A DNA stretch of 19,720 nucleotides from Verrucomicrobiota bacterium (GCA_003219355.1 QHOQ01000068.1:2337-22056); one strand, 5' to 3'; shown: positions 1-7,131, counted from the first letter of the stretch. Notes: a model not told the origin generated them from the sequence alone. A program made the numbers and translations.

Positions 1-16
1 ACCTTCGCCGTTGAAC

Positions 17-22
17 TATAAT
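17..22 (+). promoter_or_regulatory. candidate -10 element of the TPR-protein promoter
   Basis: A perfect TATAAT hexamer lies 24 bases before the ATG at 47. Any -35 hexamer at normal spacing would fall just outside the window, so it cannot be checked. If the element is real, transcription would begin near 28-30. That excludes the upstream in-frame TTG at 11 as a start and supports the ATG at 47. Confidence 0.45.
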
Positions 23-46
23 CGAGAAAACCCCGAATCTCTTGTT

Positions 47-2047
47 ATGAACGGCTTCTTCGAAGAGGTGAAGCGGCGCAAGGTTTACCGCGTCGCAGCG
101 GCCTATGTCATCGCTGCCGGCGGCATTATTCAACTAGCCTCTGCCGCCTTTCCAGCTTGGGAATTGCCAAACTGGGCGCTGCGTTTTGTGATCGTGCTGT
201 TGCTGATCGGGTTTCCGATCGCGCTGACGCTCGCATGGGCTTTCGATGTCACGGCACAAGGTATAAAGACGACGCCAACGGCTCTGCCAGGAACACACCG
301 TCGGCGCAACGTGATGATGCTTGTCGCAACAGGCGTGATTGTTTCGGCGGTCGCAGGATTCTTTCTCCTGCCCCGCGCTTCCGCGCGCAAAATCGACAAG
401 TCGATCGCGGTCCTGCCATTCGAAAATCTGAGCGATGAAAAAGAGAACGCCTATTTCGCCGACGGCATCCAGGATGACGTGCTCACCAATCTGTCGAAGA
501 TTGGCGATCTCAAAGTGATTTCCCGTACCTCGGTTATGCCATATCGGGGGAAAGCATCCAACCTTCGTGAAATCGGGAAGGCGCTGGGTGTGGCTACTAT
601 TCTCGAAGGCAGCGTTCGCCGCATTGGCAATCGTGTGCGCGTGAACGTGCAATTGATTAACGCCGAGAACGACGAGCACATTTGGGCGGAGGATTATGAT
701 CGCGACCTGACCGATGTATTCGCGATCCAAACCGATCTCGCAAAAAAAATCAGTGGCGAACTGCAGGCGAAATTGTCACCTGCTGAAAAAGCGCAAATGG
801 AACGCAAGCCTACCGAAAATGGCGAAGCTTATCTCGCCTTTGTCCAGGCAAATAATCTCGGGTGCGCCTTTGAGGATTTCGACAAACTGAAACAAAGTGA
901 GCAGCTTTACGATCGCGCCGTTCAACTTGACCCGAATTTTGCGGTTGCCCTGGCGCGGTCCTCCCTGTTGCAAAGTTGGATCGTGCACAATTTCGACCGC
1001 ACGTCGGAGCGCCGCGAAAGAGCGCGTGCTCTTGCTGAACGCGCTCTGCGACTGCAGTCTGACCTCCCGGAAGCGCATCTGGCCGTGGGATACTCATATT
1101 ATTATGGCGATAACAACTATGACGCGGCTCTGAGAGAATTCGAAATCGCCCAGCGTGGATTGCCTAACGAATCGGACGCCTACCTCGCCATCGGCGCAAT
1201 CCAGCGCCGGCAGGGAAAATGGGCCGAATCGACCGCCAATCTCGAGAAAGCTGTTGGTTTAAATCCGAAGGAGATCTGGCCGCTGCAAAACCTCACTTTC
1301 AATTACGCGATGCTGCGAAATTACGACGCGGCCAACAAAACCATCGACCGCGCGCTAGCCATTGACCCCAATGCGTTAGAACCTTTGGAGGTCAAGTCCA
1401 AGCTGGTCATCTATGGGAAAGGTGATTTCAGCGTCGCCGAGAACGCATTTGAGGCTGTGAAATCGATCCCCATGACCAACGAGCAGAAAGCGAAGATCAC
1501 CAGTCAGCGCGCGGACGTCTTTATCTTGCAACGTAAGTACAAAGAAGGATTGCAGGAAGCGGAAAGCCTGCCGGACGACATGCTTGCAAGTTTTTCGAAA
1601 GGCCTGGGTGGCAAATATTATCTCATCGGCTTTGCGCGAAAAGCGCTTCAGGACGAAGCGGGCGCGCGAACCGCGTTCCTGAAAACGAAAGAGCTCCTCG
1701 ACGCACAATTAAAACAGAGTCCTGATTCGCCGGACATGCATATTTTGCTCGCAAAAGTATTCGCTTATCTCGAAGAAAAAGATGCCGCGCTGGCTGAAGC
1801 GCAGCGCGCCACCGAATTGCTTCCGGAAAGCAAGGATGCTTTTGGCGGCCCGGAAATTACGAGCGGGGTGGCCGAAGTCCACGCAATTCTCGGCGACAAC
1901 GGTCGCGCGATCGAAATTCTGGATGGACTGTTGAGCCGACCGAGCGGTGTCACCGTGCAGGGTCTGAAAATAAATCCGATTTGGGACCCGTTGCGAAACG
2001 ATCCTCGGTTTCAAGCTTTGCTGAACAAACACGGTGCCGAAGCTTAG
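47..2047 (+). CDS. membrane-anchored TolB-like / TPR repeat protein
   Basis: The protein has 666 residues from the ATG at 47. The reading frame opens further upstream with a TTG at 11, but a TATAAT box lies inside that extension, and the start FFEEVKRRKVYRVAAAYV is the usual N-terminus of this family. Three hydrophobic segments (about 17-35, 44-66, 89-108) are followed by a TolB/FlgO-like domain (about 118-250). That domain carries SIAVLPFENLSDE, YFADGIQDDV, EGSVRRIGNRVRVNVQLI and WAEDYDRDLTDVF. From about residue 260 to the end there are TPR-type helical repeats with recurrent A-x-x-x-(Y/F)-x-x-A-L-x-x-(D/N)-P patterns. Relatives are often labelled adenylate cyclase-like or TPR proteins because the same module is fused to cyclase or kinase domains elsewhere. 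No catalytic domain is visible here, so a scaffold or sensor role is inferred. The 3' end overlaps the next gene by 14 bases. Confidence 0.85.
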   Translation: MNGFFEEVKRRKVYRVAAAYVIAAGGIIQLASAAFPAWELPNWALRFVIVLLLIGFPIALTLAWAFDVTAQGIKTTPTALPGTHRRRNVMMLVATGVIVSAVAGFFLLPRASARKIDKSIAVLPFENLSDEKENAYFADGIQDDVLTNLSKIGDLKVISRTSVMPYRGKASNLREIGKALGVATILEGSVRRIGNRVRVNVQLINAENDEHIWAEDYDRDLTDVFAIQTDLAKKISGELQAKLSPAEKAQMERKPTENGEAYLAFVQANNLGCAFEDFDKLKQSEQLYDRAVQLDPNFAVALARSSLLQSWIVHNFDRTSERRERARALAERALRLQSDLPEAHLAVGYSYYYGDNNYDAALREFEIAQRGLPNESDAYLAIGAIQRRQGKWAESTANLEKAVGLNPKEIWPLQNLTFNYAMLRNYDAANKTIDRALAIDPNALEPLEVKSKLVIYGKGDFSVAENAFEAVKSIPMTNEQKAKITSQRADVFILQRKYKEGLQEAESLPDDMLASFSKGLGGKYYLIGFARKALQDEAGARTAFLKTKELLDAQLKQSPDSPDMHILLAKVFAYLEEKDAALAEAQRATELLPESKDAFGGPEITSGVAEVHAILGDNGRAIEILDGLLSRPSGVTVQGLKINPIWDPLRNDPRFQALLNKHGAEA

Positions 2048-2807
2048 GGTCGCCGTCCTTTTCCTCGCCGTTGCGACGACGGCGCACGGGAATTGGACAA
2101 TTCTCTCGGCTGATTCAGAGGCGGGAGGCGCCGGCATTGTGCATCAGCATGTTATCTTGGAGAACGCCGGTATAAATGACCGTGCCGTTGTCGATCTTGC
2201 TATTTTCTCCGCGAAATCGTGCACGTTGCGCGTGATTCAAAATGAGGACGGCGCCAGCGATCTCGCCGAAGTGATGACTCGCAGGAAATGTCTGGCCGGA
2301 ATTAACGGCGGATATTTCAGTCCGGACTTCGCGCCTATCGGCTTATTGATCACGGATGGTAAAGTGGTTGCGCCATTGCAACGCGCACGATTGATTACCG
2401 GTGTGCTGAGTGCGTCCGCGCGCGGAGTGCAGATCGCACGAATCCGCGAATTTTCACAACAACGAAAAGTCAGTGCTGCGGTTCAGTGCGGGCCATTCCT
2501 TGTCGATCTTGGCCGATCCGTTCGCGGCCTCGAGGCGACGCGATCTGCGCGGAGAACCTTTGCCGCGATCGGAGGTTCAGATCGTGTGGCGCTTGGAGTT
2601 TGCTCCGAGATTACGCTGACCGAACTTGCAAAAATTCTCGGGACCACCCAGATCGCAGACCGCGTCAAAATTTCCCGTGCGCTCAATTTCGACGGCGGCT
2701 CATCGAGTGCGTTTTGGTTCGCGCGAGACAGTGCAGCGTTTTCGATTCCGGAACAAAAGATCGTGCGTGACTTTGTCGCGGTGGTGCCGCGAGGTAGCGG
2801 CGATTGA
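2034..2807 (+). CDS. secreted phosphodiester glycosidase (NAGPA/DUF2233) family protein
   Basis: The protein has 257 residues with a GTG start inside the end of the TPR gene (14-base overlap in another frame), which suggests translational coupling. The N-terminus MPKLRVAVLFLAVATTAHG reads as a short signal peptide, so export is likely. Family motifs appear in order: GINGGYF at 89-95, QCGPFLVD at 151-158 and LNFDGGSSSAF at 217-227. These correspond to the conserved glycine-rich signatures of the phosphodiester glycosidase domain, named after the enzyme that uncovers mannose-6-phosphate. In bacteria such proteins are generally linked to cell-envelope or exopolysaccharide glycans, but the substrate here is unknown. 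The family assignment rests on these motifs. No partner in the window indicates the pathway. Confidence 0.8.
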   Translation: MPKLRVAVLFLAVATTAHGNWTILSADSEAGGAGIVHQHVILENAGINDRAVVDLAIFSAKSCTLRVIQNEDGASDLAEVMTRRKCLAGINGGYFSPDFAPIGLLITDGKVVAPLQRARLITGVLSASARGVQIARIREFSQQRKVSAAVQCGPFLVDLGRSVRGLEATRSARRTFAAIGGSDRVALGVCSEITLTELAKILGTTQIADRVKISRALNFDGGSSSAFWFARDSAAFSIPEQKIVRDFVAVVPRGSGD

Positions 2808-2877
2808 CCCCAATCGCCTTTTAGCTCCATTCACACGACCGCGGACGGTTCAGATGAACCCTCCCTAGCTTCTTTAG

Positions 2878-3648
2878 ATGCGCACATTCGGTGGATTTGT
2901 ATCGGGCGATGAATTTTTTTACGGCGAATTACGTGGCGACGAGGTGTACGCATTGGCGCATCCGCACTGGATCGACGTCACACCGACGGGCGAAGTGCGA
3001 AAACTCGCGGATGTAGATGTCGATCTTCCGGTTGCGCCATCAAAATTAATCGCCGTCGGATTGAATTACGCAGATCACATCGCGGAAATGAAGAGGACGC
3101 CGTTGGGCACCCCATTGATCTGGTTCAAAGCGCCGAGCTCGCTCCTACCGCATAACGGCACAATCGAGATCGCGTTTCCCGAGCATCAAACCGATTTTGA
3201 AGTCGAGTTGGCGATCGTGATCGGTGCGTTGGCGAAAGATCTGCCCATGAAACGGGCGCTCGATCATGTTTTCGGCTACACGGTCGGGCTCGACATGAGC
3301 GACCGTGATTTGCAAAAGAGCGAAAAGCAATTCGGTCGCTGTAAATCTTTCGATACTTACACACCCGTTGGGCCGTTCGTGCATTCCGATGTCGATATTA
3401 GTGATCTGCCGATCGAGCTCCGGCAAAATGGGGAGGTGCGACAGCAAGCGCGCACAAGTCAGATGATCTGTTCGGTCGCAGAAATCGTCTCCTTCGCCAG
3501 TCGGGCGATGACTCTGATGCCAGGCGACGTCATTCTAACTGGAACACCTTCCGGTGTAGGGGCCATTCGCGCAGGCGATGAATTGGAAGCGAAGATCGGC
3601 GATTGGCCGCCGCTGCGAAACCGCGTTACGGACGCAAGGTGCGACTAG
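2878..3648 (+). CDS. fumarylacetoacetate hydrolase (FAH) family protein
   Basis: This is a 256-residue single-domain FAH-family enzyme. Visible signatures are VGLNYADH (60-67), WFKAPSSL (82-89), the metal-binding FEVELAIVIG (107-116; E108 and E110) with D139 in GLDMSDRD, and the C-terminal LTGTPSGVG (220-228). Members use a divalent metal to cleave C-C bonds or to decarboxylate or isomerise 2-keto acids such as acylpyruvates, 2-hydroxyhepta-dienedioates and oxaloacetate enol. The sequence alone does not decide which substrate applies. The ATG at 2878 has no Shine-Dalgarno sequence. It follows the glycosidase gene by 70 bases, so co-transcription is possible. Nothing else in the window belongs to aromatic or tyrosine catabolism, and a generic acylpyruvase-like role is the cautious reading. 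Confidence 0.88.
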   Translation: MRTFGGFVSGDEFFYGELRGDEVYALAHPHWIDVTPTGEVRKLADVDVDLPVAPSKLIAVGLNYADHIAEMKRTPLGTPLIWFKAPSSLLPHNGTIEIAFPEHQTDFEVELAIVIGALAKDLPMKRALDHVFGYTVGLDMSDRDLQKSEKQFGRCKSFDTYTPVGPFVHSDVDISDLPIELRQNGEVRQQARTSQMICSVAEIVSFASRAMTLMPGDVILTGTPSGVGAIRAGDELEAKIGDWPPLRNRVTDARCD

Positions 3649-3662
3649 TTCGGTGCGGAAAT

Positions 3663-3694
3663 CGCCTGAATTTGTCGACTCCGCAAATTTGGCG
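3663..3694 (+). other. stable imperfect hairpin between the FAH gene and exbB
   Basis: CGCC at 3663-3666 pairs with GGCG at 3691-3694, and GAATTTG at 3668-3674 pairs with CAAATTT at 3684-3690 (one G-U pair). One T is bulged and the loop is 9 bases. No T-run follows, so it is not a canonical intrinsic terminator. It lies in the only sizeable gap (220 bases) before the Ton operon and may insulate the two units or act as an mRNA-stabilising 3' structure. Confidence 0.4.
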
Positions 3695-3789
3695 GACTTG
3701 CCTTACATCCCGCCGGTGCAGATAATGCGAATCAGAAATGCGACTTTCGTAAAAGCGAAGTGTCCGCTAAAAAAGGTGAAAAGTTTTGC

Positions 3790-3819
3790 TCGACTCGCAA
3801 TTAAACCGTTTGCGATAAT
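3790..3819 (+). promoter_or_regulatory. candidate extended -10 promoter for the exbB operon
   Basis: TGC followed by GATAAT (3811-3819) forms an extended -10 element, with five of six bases matching TATAAT. TCGACT at 3790-3795 is a partial -35 match with an 18-base spacer. The predicted start near 3826 would leave a leader of roughly 43 bases before the exbB ATG. It is placed correctly at the head of the four-gene Ton operon, but it was found by eye only. Confidence 0.4.
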
Positions 3820-3868
3820 CAAAAACTCGTGCCGCAATCGAGCCGGCCACCAAAACCCTGCTTCAATT

Positions 3869-4864
3869 ATGAAAACATTAATTAGTGCCTGCCTATGTTC
3901 ATTCGCGCTTGCATTGACTTCGCTCGCGCAAAATCCCCCGCCTCCAGCACCGCCACAAACATCTCCGGCTGGACCTGCGCCCGGGGCTCCTGCTCCAGCT
4001 GGGAGTCCGGGGGCTGTGGCGAATCCCGCCGCACCGGCACAGCTGCCGGCCTCAAGTGCGCCCCCAGGCGGACCTGCCGCGCCGGCACCTCAGGGTGCGG
4101 CCGCTTCACCAGCCGCCCCAGGCGCTACGCTAAGCCCTGCACCGGCCACCAGCCCTTCGCCGACTGCCGAAGAGAAAACCAGCGGCGGCGTGCTCGGCAG
4201 CAATTGGTTGATCGACAAGTTTCGCAAGGGTGGCCCCATTATGTGGCCGATCTTGATCGTGTCGATTGTCGGGCTGACGGTGGTGATCGAGCGAATCTTT
4301 TGGTGGGGCGGTCGCTGGTTTCGGCGCGATCCAAAGCGTATCGAGAAAGTGTTTACCGCAATCGAAAACGGCGATATTGGCGAAGCCTCCAGGCTTTCCC
4401 GCGGATCGCGCGATCCGGTTTTGCGCATGATGTGGAATGGTCTCAATCACCAACATGCTTCGCTGCAAGGTGCATTGCAGGTCGCTGCTGGCATTGAGAT
4501 CAAACGCGCCGGCCGGTTTCTCGTGGTCATGGATACGCTGGTCACGCTGGCTCCCTTGCTCGGTCTCTTGGGCACGATCACGGGCTTGATTCGTTCATTT
4601 AGCTTCCTTGGCAACGAGGAGCTGGCGGTGCAAGCAGTCACCGGCGGTATTGCAGAAGCGCTGATTGCCACCGCGTGTGGTCTCGGTATCGCCATCTTCG
4701 CGCTCGTGCCGTTTAACTTTTTCACCTCCAGAGTGTCTAACTTGGAGTTCGAACTGCAGACGGCGGCCACGAACTTGGAAGTGATGCTGGGAGCACAAGG
4801 CGCGGCGCGCGAGATGGAGATCGCTGGGACACATCAAGCTACCGGAAAGGGTTCGTCGATCTAA
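3869..4864 (+). CDS. exbB: MotA/TolQ/ExbB proton channel protein with Pro/Ala-rich N-terminal extension
   Basis: The protein has 331 residues from the ATG at 3869. The open frame continues upstream, but the residues there look random, whereas MKTLISACLCSFALALTSLA is a clear signal peptide. Residues 22-100 are an extreme Pro/Ala/Gly/Ser-rich linker, expected in the periplasm. The ExbB/TolQ domain follows: TM1 about 122-142 (GGPIMWPILIVSIVGLTVVI), a cytoplasmic loop with RDPVLRMMWNG, TM2 about 222-243 (LAPLLGLLGTITGLI) and TM3 about 257-285 (GGIAEALIATACGLGIAIFA). ExbB forms the inner-membrane pentamer that, with ExbD, uses the proton motive force to energise TonB. It is first in a tight exbB-exbD-tonB-exbD operon, with 9 bases to the next gene. 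TolQ is the main alternative, but the adjacent TonB favours ExbB. Confidence 0.92.
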   Translation: MKTLISACLCSFALALTSLAQNPPPPAPPQTSPAGPAPGAPAPAGSPGAVANPAAPAQLPASSAPPGGPAAPAPQGAAASPAAPGATLSPAPATSPSPTAEEKTSGGVLGSNWLIDKFRKGGPIMWPILIVSIVGLTVVIERIFWWGGRWFRRDPKRIEKVFTAIENGDIGEASRLSRGSRDPVLRMMWNGLNHQHASLQGALQVAAGIEIKRAGRFLVVMDTLVTLAPLLGLLGTITGLIRSFSFLGNEELAVQAVTGGIAEALIATACGLGIAIFALVPFNFFTSRVSNLEFELQTAATNLEVMLGAQGAAREMEIAGTHQATGKGSSI

Positions 4865-4873
4865 AGGCATCCA

Positions 4874-5311
4874 ATGTTAGTAAAGTCGCCAATTCCGCAC
4901 AAGAAAGGGCGGATCGAGATCATCCCGTTGATCGACATCATGTTCTTTCTGCTGGCCAGCTTCATGATGGTGAGCTTGAGCCAGGTGCACATGAAGGGGA
5001 TTAAAGTAAATCTGCCCACAGCCAGCTCCGGCGAAACTCAATCAAAGCGCGAGTACGTCAGCGTGTCGGTCGATAAAGACGGCCATTACTTCTTCGACAA
5101 GGACGAAGTCAGCGAACAGGAGTTGCAGGCGCGCTTGACGAAGGTGCATCAATCGTCACCCGAAGCGAAAGTGTTTGTGCGTGGGGACCGCGACACGGCT
5201 CACCTAAACGTTGCCCATTTGCTTGATTACCTCCGCTCAGCCGGGTACTACAAAATCTCCTTTGAAATTAAGAGCGAGGCGCTTAAGGGGGTGCCAGGGC
5301 CCCGGGGGTAA
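4874..5311 (+). CDS. exbD: biopolymer transport protein ExbD (first copy)
   Basis: This is a 145-residue ExbD/TolR protein. A short cytoplasmic N-terminus is followed by one membrane helix (about 17-37) containing PLIDIMFFLLASFMMVSL, whose D21 corresponds to the essential protonatable aspartate of the family. The rest (about 45-145) is the periplasmic domain, including REYVSVSVDKDGHYFFD and KVFVRGDRDTAH. It would sit inside the ExbB pentamer as the proton-conducting dimer. AAAGG at 4863-4867 gives a modest ribosome-binding site and overlaps the end of exbB. Residues 13-42 are almost identical to those of the second ExbD downstream, while the periplasmic halves differ strongly. That is compatible with both paralogues binding the same ExbB. 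Confidence 0.93.
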   Translation: MLVKSPIPHKKGRIEIIPLIDIMFFLLASFMMVSLSQVHMKGIKVNLPTASSGETQSKREYVSVSVDKDGHYFFDKDEVSEQELQARLTKVHQSSPEAKVFVRGDRDTAHLNVAHLLDYLRSAGYYKISFEIKSEALKGVPGPRG

Positions 5312-5320
5312 TTTTTTTAT

Positions 5321-5938
5321 ATGGCCGCGACGCCAGTAAAAGTAAAACCGTTACTTTACCAGCCAGCCCCGCGTTGGCATTTGTGGACAGCTCTGGGTGG
5401 TGCAGTGGCAATTCACCTCACAGCCGTTGCGCTGGCTCAAAAGCGCGAGGCTGTTGCGGTAGAGCTTCCTCCGCAACCGCCCCAAGTCGTCGAGGCGACG
5501 TTGGCGCCACCTGAGGCTACTCCGCCGCCAGAAGATATTCCGCTCCCCGAGCCTCCGCCGCCGCCGGAGATTAAACCGGAGTTTGTCGAAGAAAGAACAC
5601 CACCACCACGGCCACCACCAGAGGCGCGACAAAAGTTCACGCCAATCAAAGCCCAAGCGATGACGATGTCCCGAGCGAAAGCCCTCGCCGTAAACGCGCC
5701 GCGTCCCCAGTATCCGTACGAGGCGCGTTCTCGTAAGATCACCGGGAGTGGGGTTTGCGTCGTGCAGGTTGATGCAGCGAGCGGCAACGTGACCGGAGGT
5801 TCCATGACACAAAGTACGGGTAGCCCGATACTGGATAACTCCGCCCTCACTGCGTTCCGGCAGTGGCGATTTAGGCCTGGGACCGTTTCCGAAGTGAAAA
5901 TTCCCATTACATTCACGATGACGGGCGCCTCGTATTAA
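5321..5938 (+). CDS. tonB: TonB family energy transducer
   Basis: This 205-residue protein starts 9 bases after the first exbD. An uncleaved membrane anchor (about 20-39, LWTALGGAVAIHLTAVALA) contains H32, the equivalent of the conserved TonB membrane histidine. Residues 50-101 form a Pro/Glu-rich periplasmic spacer with runs such as PEPPPPPEIKPE. The C-terminal TonB domain (about 120-204) begins RPQYPYEARSRKITGSG and ends with ALTAFRQWRFRPG and IPITFTM. The domain couples ExbB/ExbD motion to TonB-dependent outer-membrane receptors. No receptor gene lies in the window, so the cargo is unknown. There is no strong Shine-Dalgarno sequence. The spacer is short compared with Escherichia coli TonB (239 residues), which may limit reach across the periplasm. 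Confidence 0.93.
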   Translation: MAATPVKVKPLLYQPAPRWHLWTALGGAVAIHLTAVALAQKREAVAVELPPQPPQVVEATLAPPEATPPPEDIPLPEPPPPPEIKPEFVEERTPPPRPPPEARQKFTPIKAQAMTMSRAKALAVNAPRPQYPYEARSRKITGSGVCVVQVDAASGNVTGGSMTQSTGSPILDNSALTAFRQWRFRPGTVSEVKIPITFTMTGASY

Positions 5939-5956
5939 ATTCTACCGACCTGAACT

Positions 5957-6430
5957 ATGAGAGTATCTTCGCCAGTTCCGCATAAACGAGCGCGGATCGA
6001 GATCATTCCATTGATCGATATCATGTTCTTTCTCCTTGCCAGTTTTATGATGGTGAGCTTGAGCCAAACCCACATGAAAGGTATTCGCGTCAATTTGCCG
6101 GCTGCGGTGGGCCCTCCGCCAAGCGGGGTAAAGGATTTTGTCTCCATAAAAGTGCTGGAAGGAAACGCTGTATTCTTCGATAACCAGTACGTAGCAGATG
6201 ACCAAGTCCTCCCGCGCGTTTATGAACTCCACCGGTCGAATCCGGACATTAAAGTCTCGATCAGCGCAGCCCCGATGGCCATGTACGGCGATGTCATCGG
6301 AGTCCTCGACAAGGTTCGCTCGGTCGGAATCACAAAAGTTGGGTATCAGATCAGGGCAGCTGCTGGCCCCGGCGCTCAGGCTCCGCCTGCCGGCGCTCCG
6401 CCACCACCACCACCACCACCGAAGCCTTAA
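5957..6430 (+). CDS. exbD: biopolymer transport protein ExbD (second copy) with polyproline tail
   Basis: This is a 157-residue ExbD paralogue, 18 bases after tonB. The first 47 residues closely copy those of the upstream ExbD: PLIDIMFFLLASFMMVSL with D21, then HMKGIRVNLP. The periplasmic part diverges (DFVSIKVLEGNAVFFDN, PDIKVSISAAPMAMYGD). After about residue 135 there is an unusual Ala/Pro-rich tail ending in eight prolines (148-155) and Lys-Pro, encoded partly by six CCA triplets at 6401-6418. ExbD C-termini face the periplasm, so the tail would be periplasmic. Two-ExbD Ton loci are known in other bacteria. A separate role such as coupling to a second TonB is possible but not shown. The stop codon overlaps that of convergent rdgB. 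Confidence 0.92.
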   Translation: MRVSSPVPHKRARIEIIPLIDIMFFLLASFMMVSLSQTHMKGIRVNLPAAVGPPPSGVKDFVSIKVLEGNAVFFDNQYVADDQVLPRVYELHRSNPDIKVSISAAPMAMYGDVIGVLDKVRSVGITKVGYQIRAAAGPGAQAPPAGAPPPPPPPPKP

Positions 6431-7032
6431 TCGCTCGGCTTAATAGCCGTAAGTTTCGCGGCGAAGGCGCGAATCGCTTGTGCCCGATGGCTGATTCTAT
6501 TCTTCAATTCGGCAGGCAACTCAGCAAAAGTGTGCCCAAATCCCTTTGGAACAAAAATTGGATCGTAACCGAATCCGCGCGATCCACGCGGTTGATCGGC
6601 AATTGTTCCCTCGACGACTCCTTCAAACATGTCCAGCATCTGACCATTACGCGCGAGCGTTAGGACGCAACGAAATCGCGCCCGACGCTGATCGCGTTGC
6701 GGACCGATTCGCCCAAGCTCCCCCAGTAACCTGTCGATATTTTCTTTATCCGTTGCTTTGTCACCGGCATAACGCGCCGAATAAATTCCAGGCGCGCCGT
6801 TGAGAGCCGCAACCTCCAACCCCGAATCATCTGCAATTACCAAGCCGGACAATTCCTTCGAGACCGCAATCGCCTTAAGCTTTGCATTCTCTTCGAAGGA
6901 CTTTCCGTTTTCCACTATTTCAGAGATCTCAGGATACGCCGTCAGATCGCGCAACTCGAACTTCGGCCCAAGAATCTGTTGAATCTCGCGTGTCTTATTT
7001 CGGTTGCGCGTGGCGACAATTAATTGCTGCAT
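6427..7032 (-). CDS. rdgB: XTP/dITP diphosphatase (RdgB/HAM1 family)
   Basis: The protein has 201 residues and hydrolyses non-canonical purine nucleotides (ITP, dITP, XTP) to the monophosphate and pyrophosphate, keeping deaminated purines out of DNA and RNA. It is full length for the family. Signatures are ATRNRNKTREI (7-17) as the substrate-binding start, FEENA (47-51), ADDSGLEVAALNGAPGIYSA (67-86) with the paired aspartates D68 and D69, GFGYDPIF (153-160) and SHRAQA (181-186). The ATG at 7032 has no Shine-Dalgarno sequence, and its leader is one arm of a repeat shared with leuS. It is convergent with the Ton operon, and the two stop codons overlap in a TTAA. The distant OGG gene serves a related DNA-hygiene role but is not linked. 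Confidence 0.95.
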   Translation of the reverse strand: MQQLIVATRNRNKTREIQQILGPKFELRDLTAYPEISEIVENGKSFEENAKLKAIAVSKELSGLVIADDSGLEVAALNGAPGIYSARYAGDKATDKENIDRLLGELGRIGPQRDQRRARFRCVLTLARNGQMLDMFEGVVEGTIADQPRGSRGFGYDPIFVPKGFGHTFAELPAELKNRISHRAQAIRAFAAKLTAIKPSD

Positions 7033-7131
7033 GTTTGACAGGATTTACATGATCAACTGCGTTACTTTTGGGCGGTTGTATTCCAACGATTAACGATCCT
7101 GACCATTCCTGTTCATTCTGTCTAAAATTTC
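7033..7131. repeat. mirrored repeat arms filling the rdgB-leuS divergent gap
   Basis: GACAGGATTTACATGA (7037-7052) read on the minus strand and TCCTGTTCATTCTGTC (7107-7122) read on the plus strand match at 12 of 16 positions. Each arm ends a few bases before the ATG of its gene. Each arm also shows a degenerate 9-base period (ACAGGATTT-like units). This resembles the dispersed gacaggat-type intergenic repeats seen in several bacterial genomes, an identification made from memory. A TTGACA at 7035-7040 lies inside the left arm, but no good -10 follows it. Confidence 0.5.

Noticed and set aside
11..46. TTG start adding 12 residues to the TPR protein
   Set aside because: A TATAAT box lies inside the extension, and the family N-terminus begins at the ATG at 47.
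2847..2860. GGTTCA-GA-TGAACC dyad before the FAH gene as an operator
   Set aside because: Six-base arms with a two-base spacer are easily found by chance, and no regulator or promoter is visible nearby.
3578..3868. Upstream open-frame extension of exbB overlapping the FAH gene
   Set aside because: The residues show no family character, and a clear signal peptide begins at the ATG at 3869.
4110..4446. Long antisense open frames opposite exbB, leuS, hisS and other genes
   Set aside because: They are GC-driven shadows of strongly supported genes and encode no recognisable domains.
7035..7063. TTGACA as the -35 of a leuS promoter
   Set aside because: The hexamer is part of the repeat arm, and no acceptable -10 lies 16-18 bases downstream.
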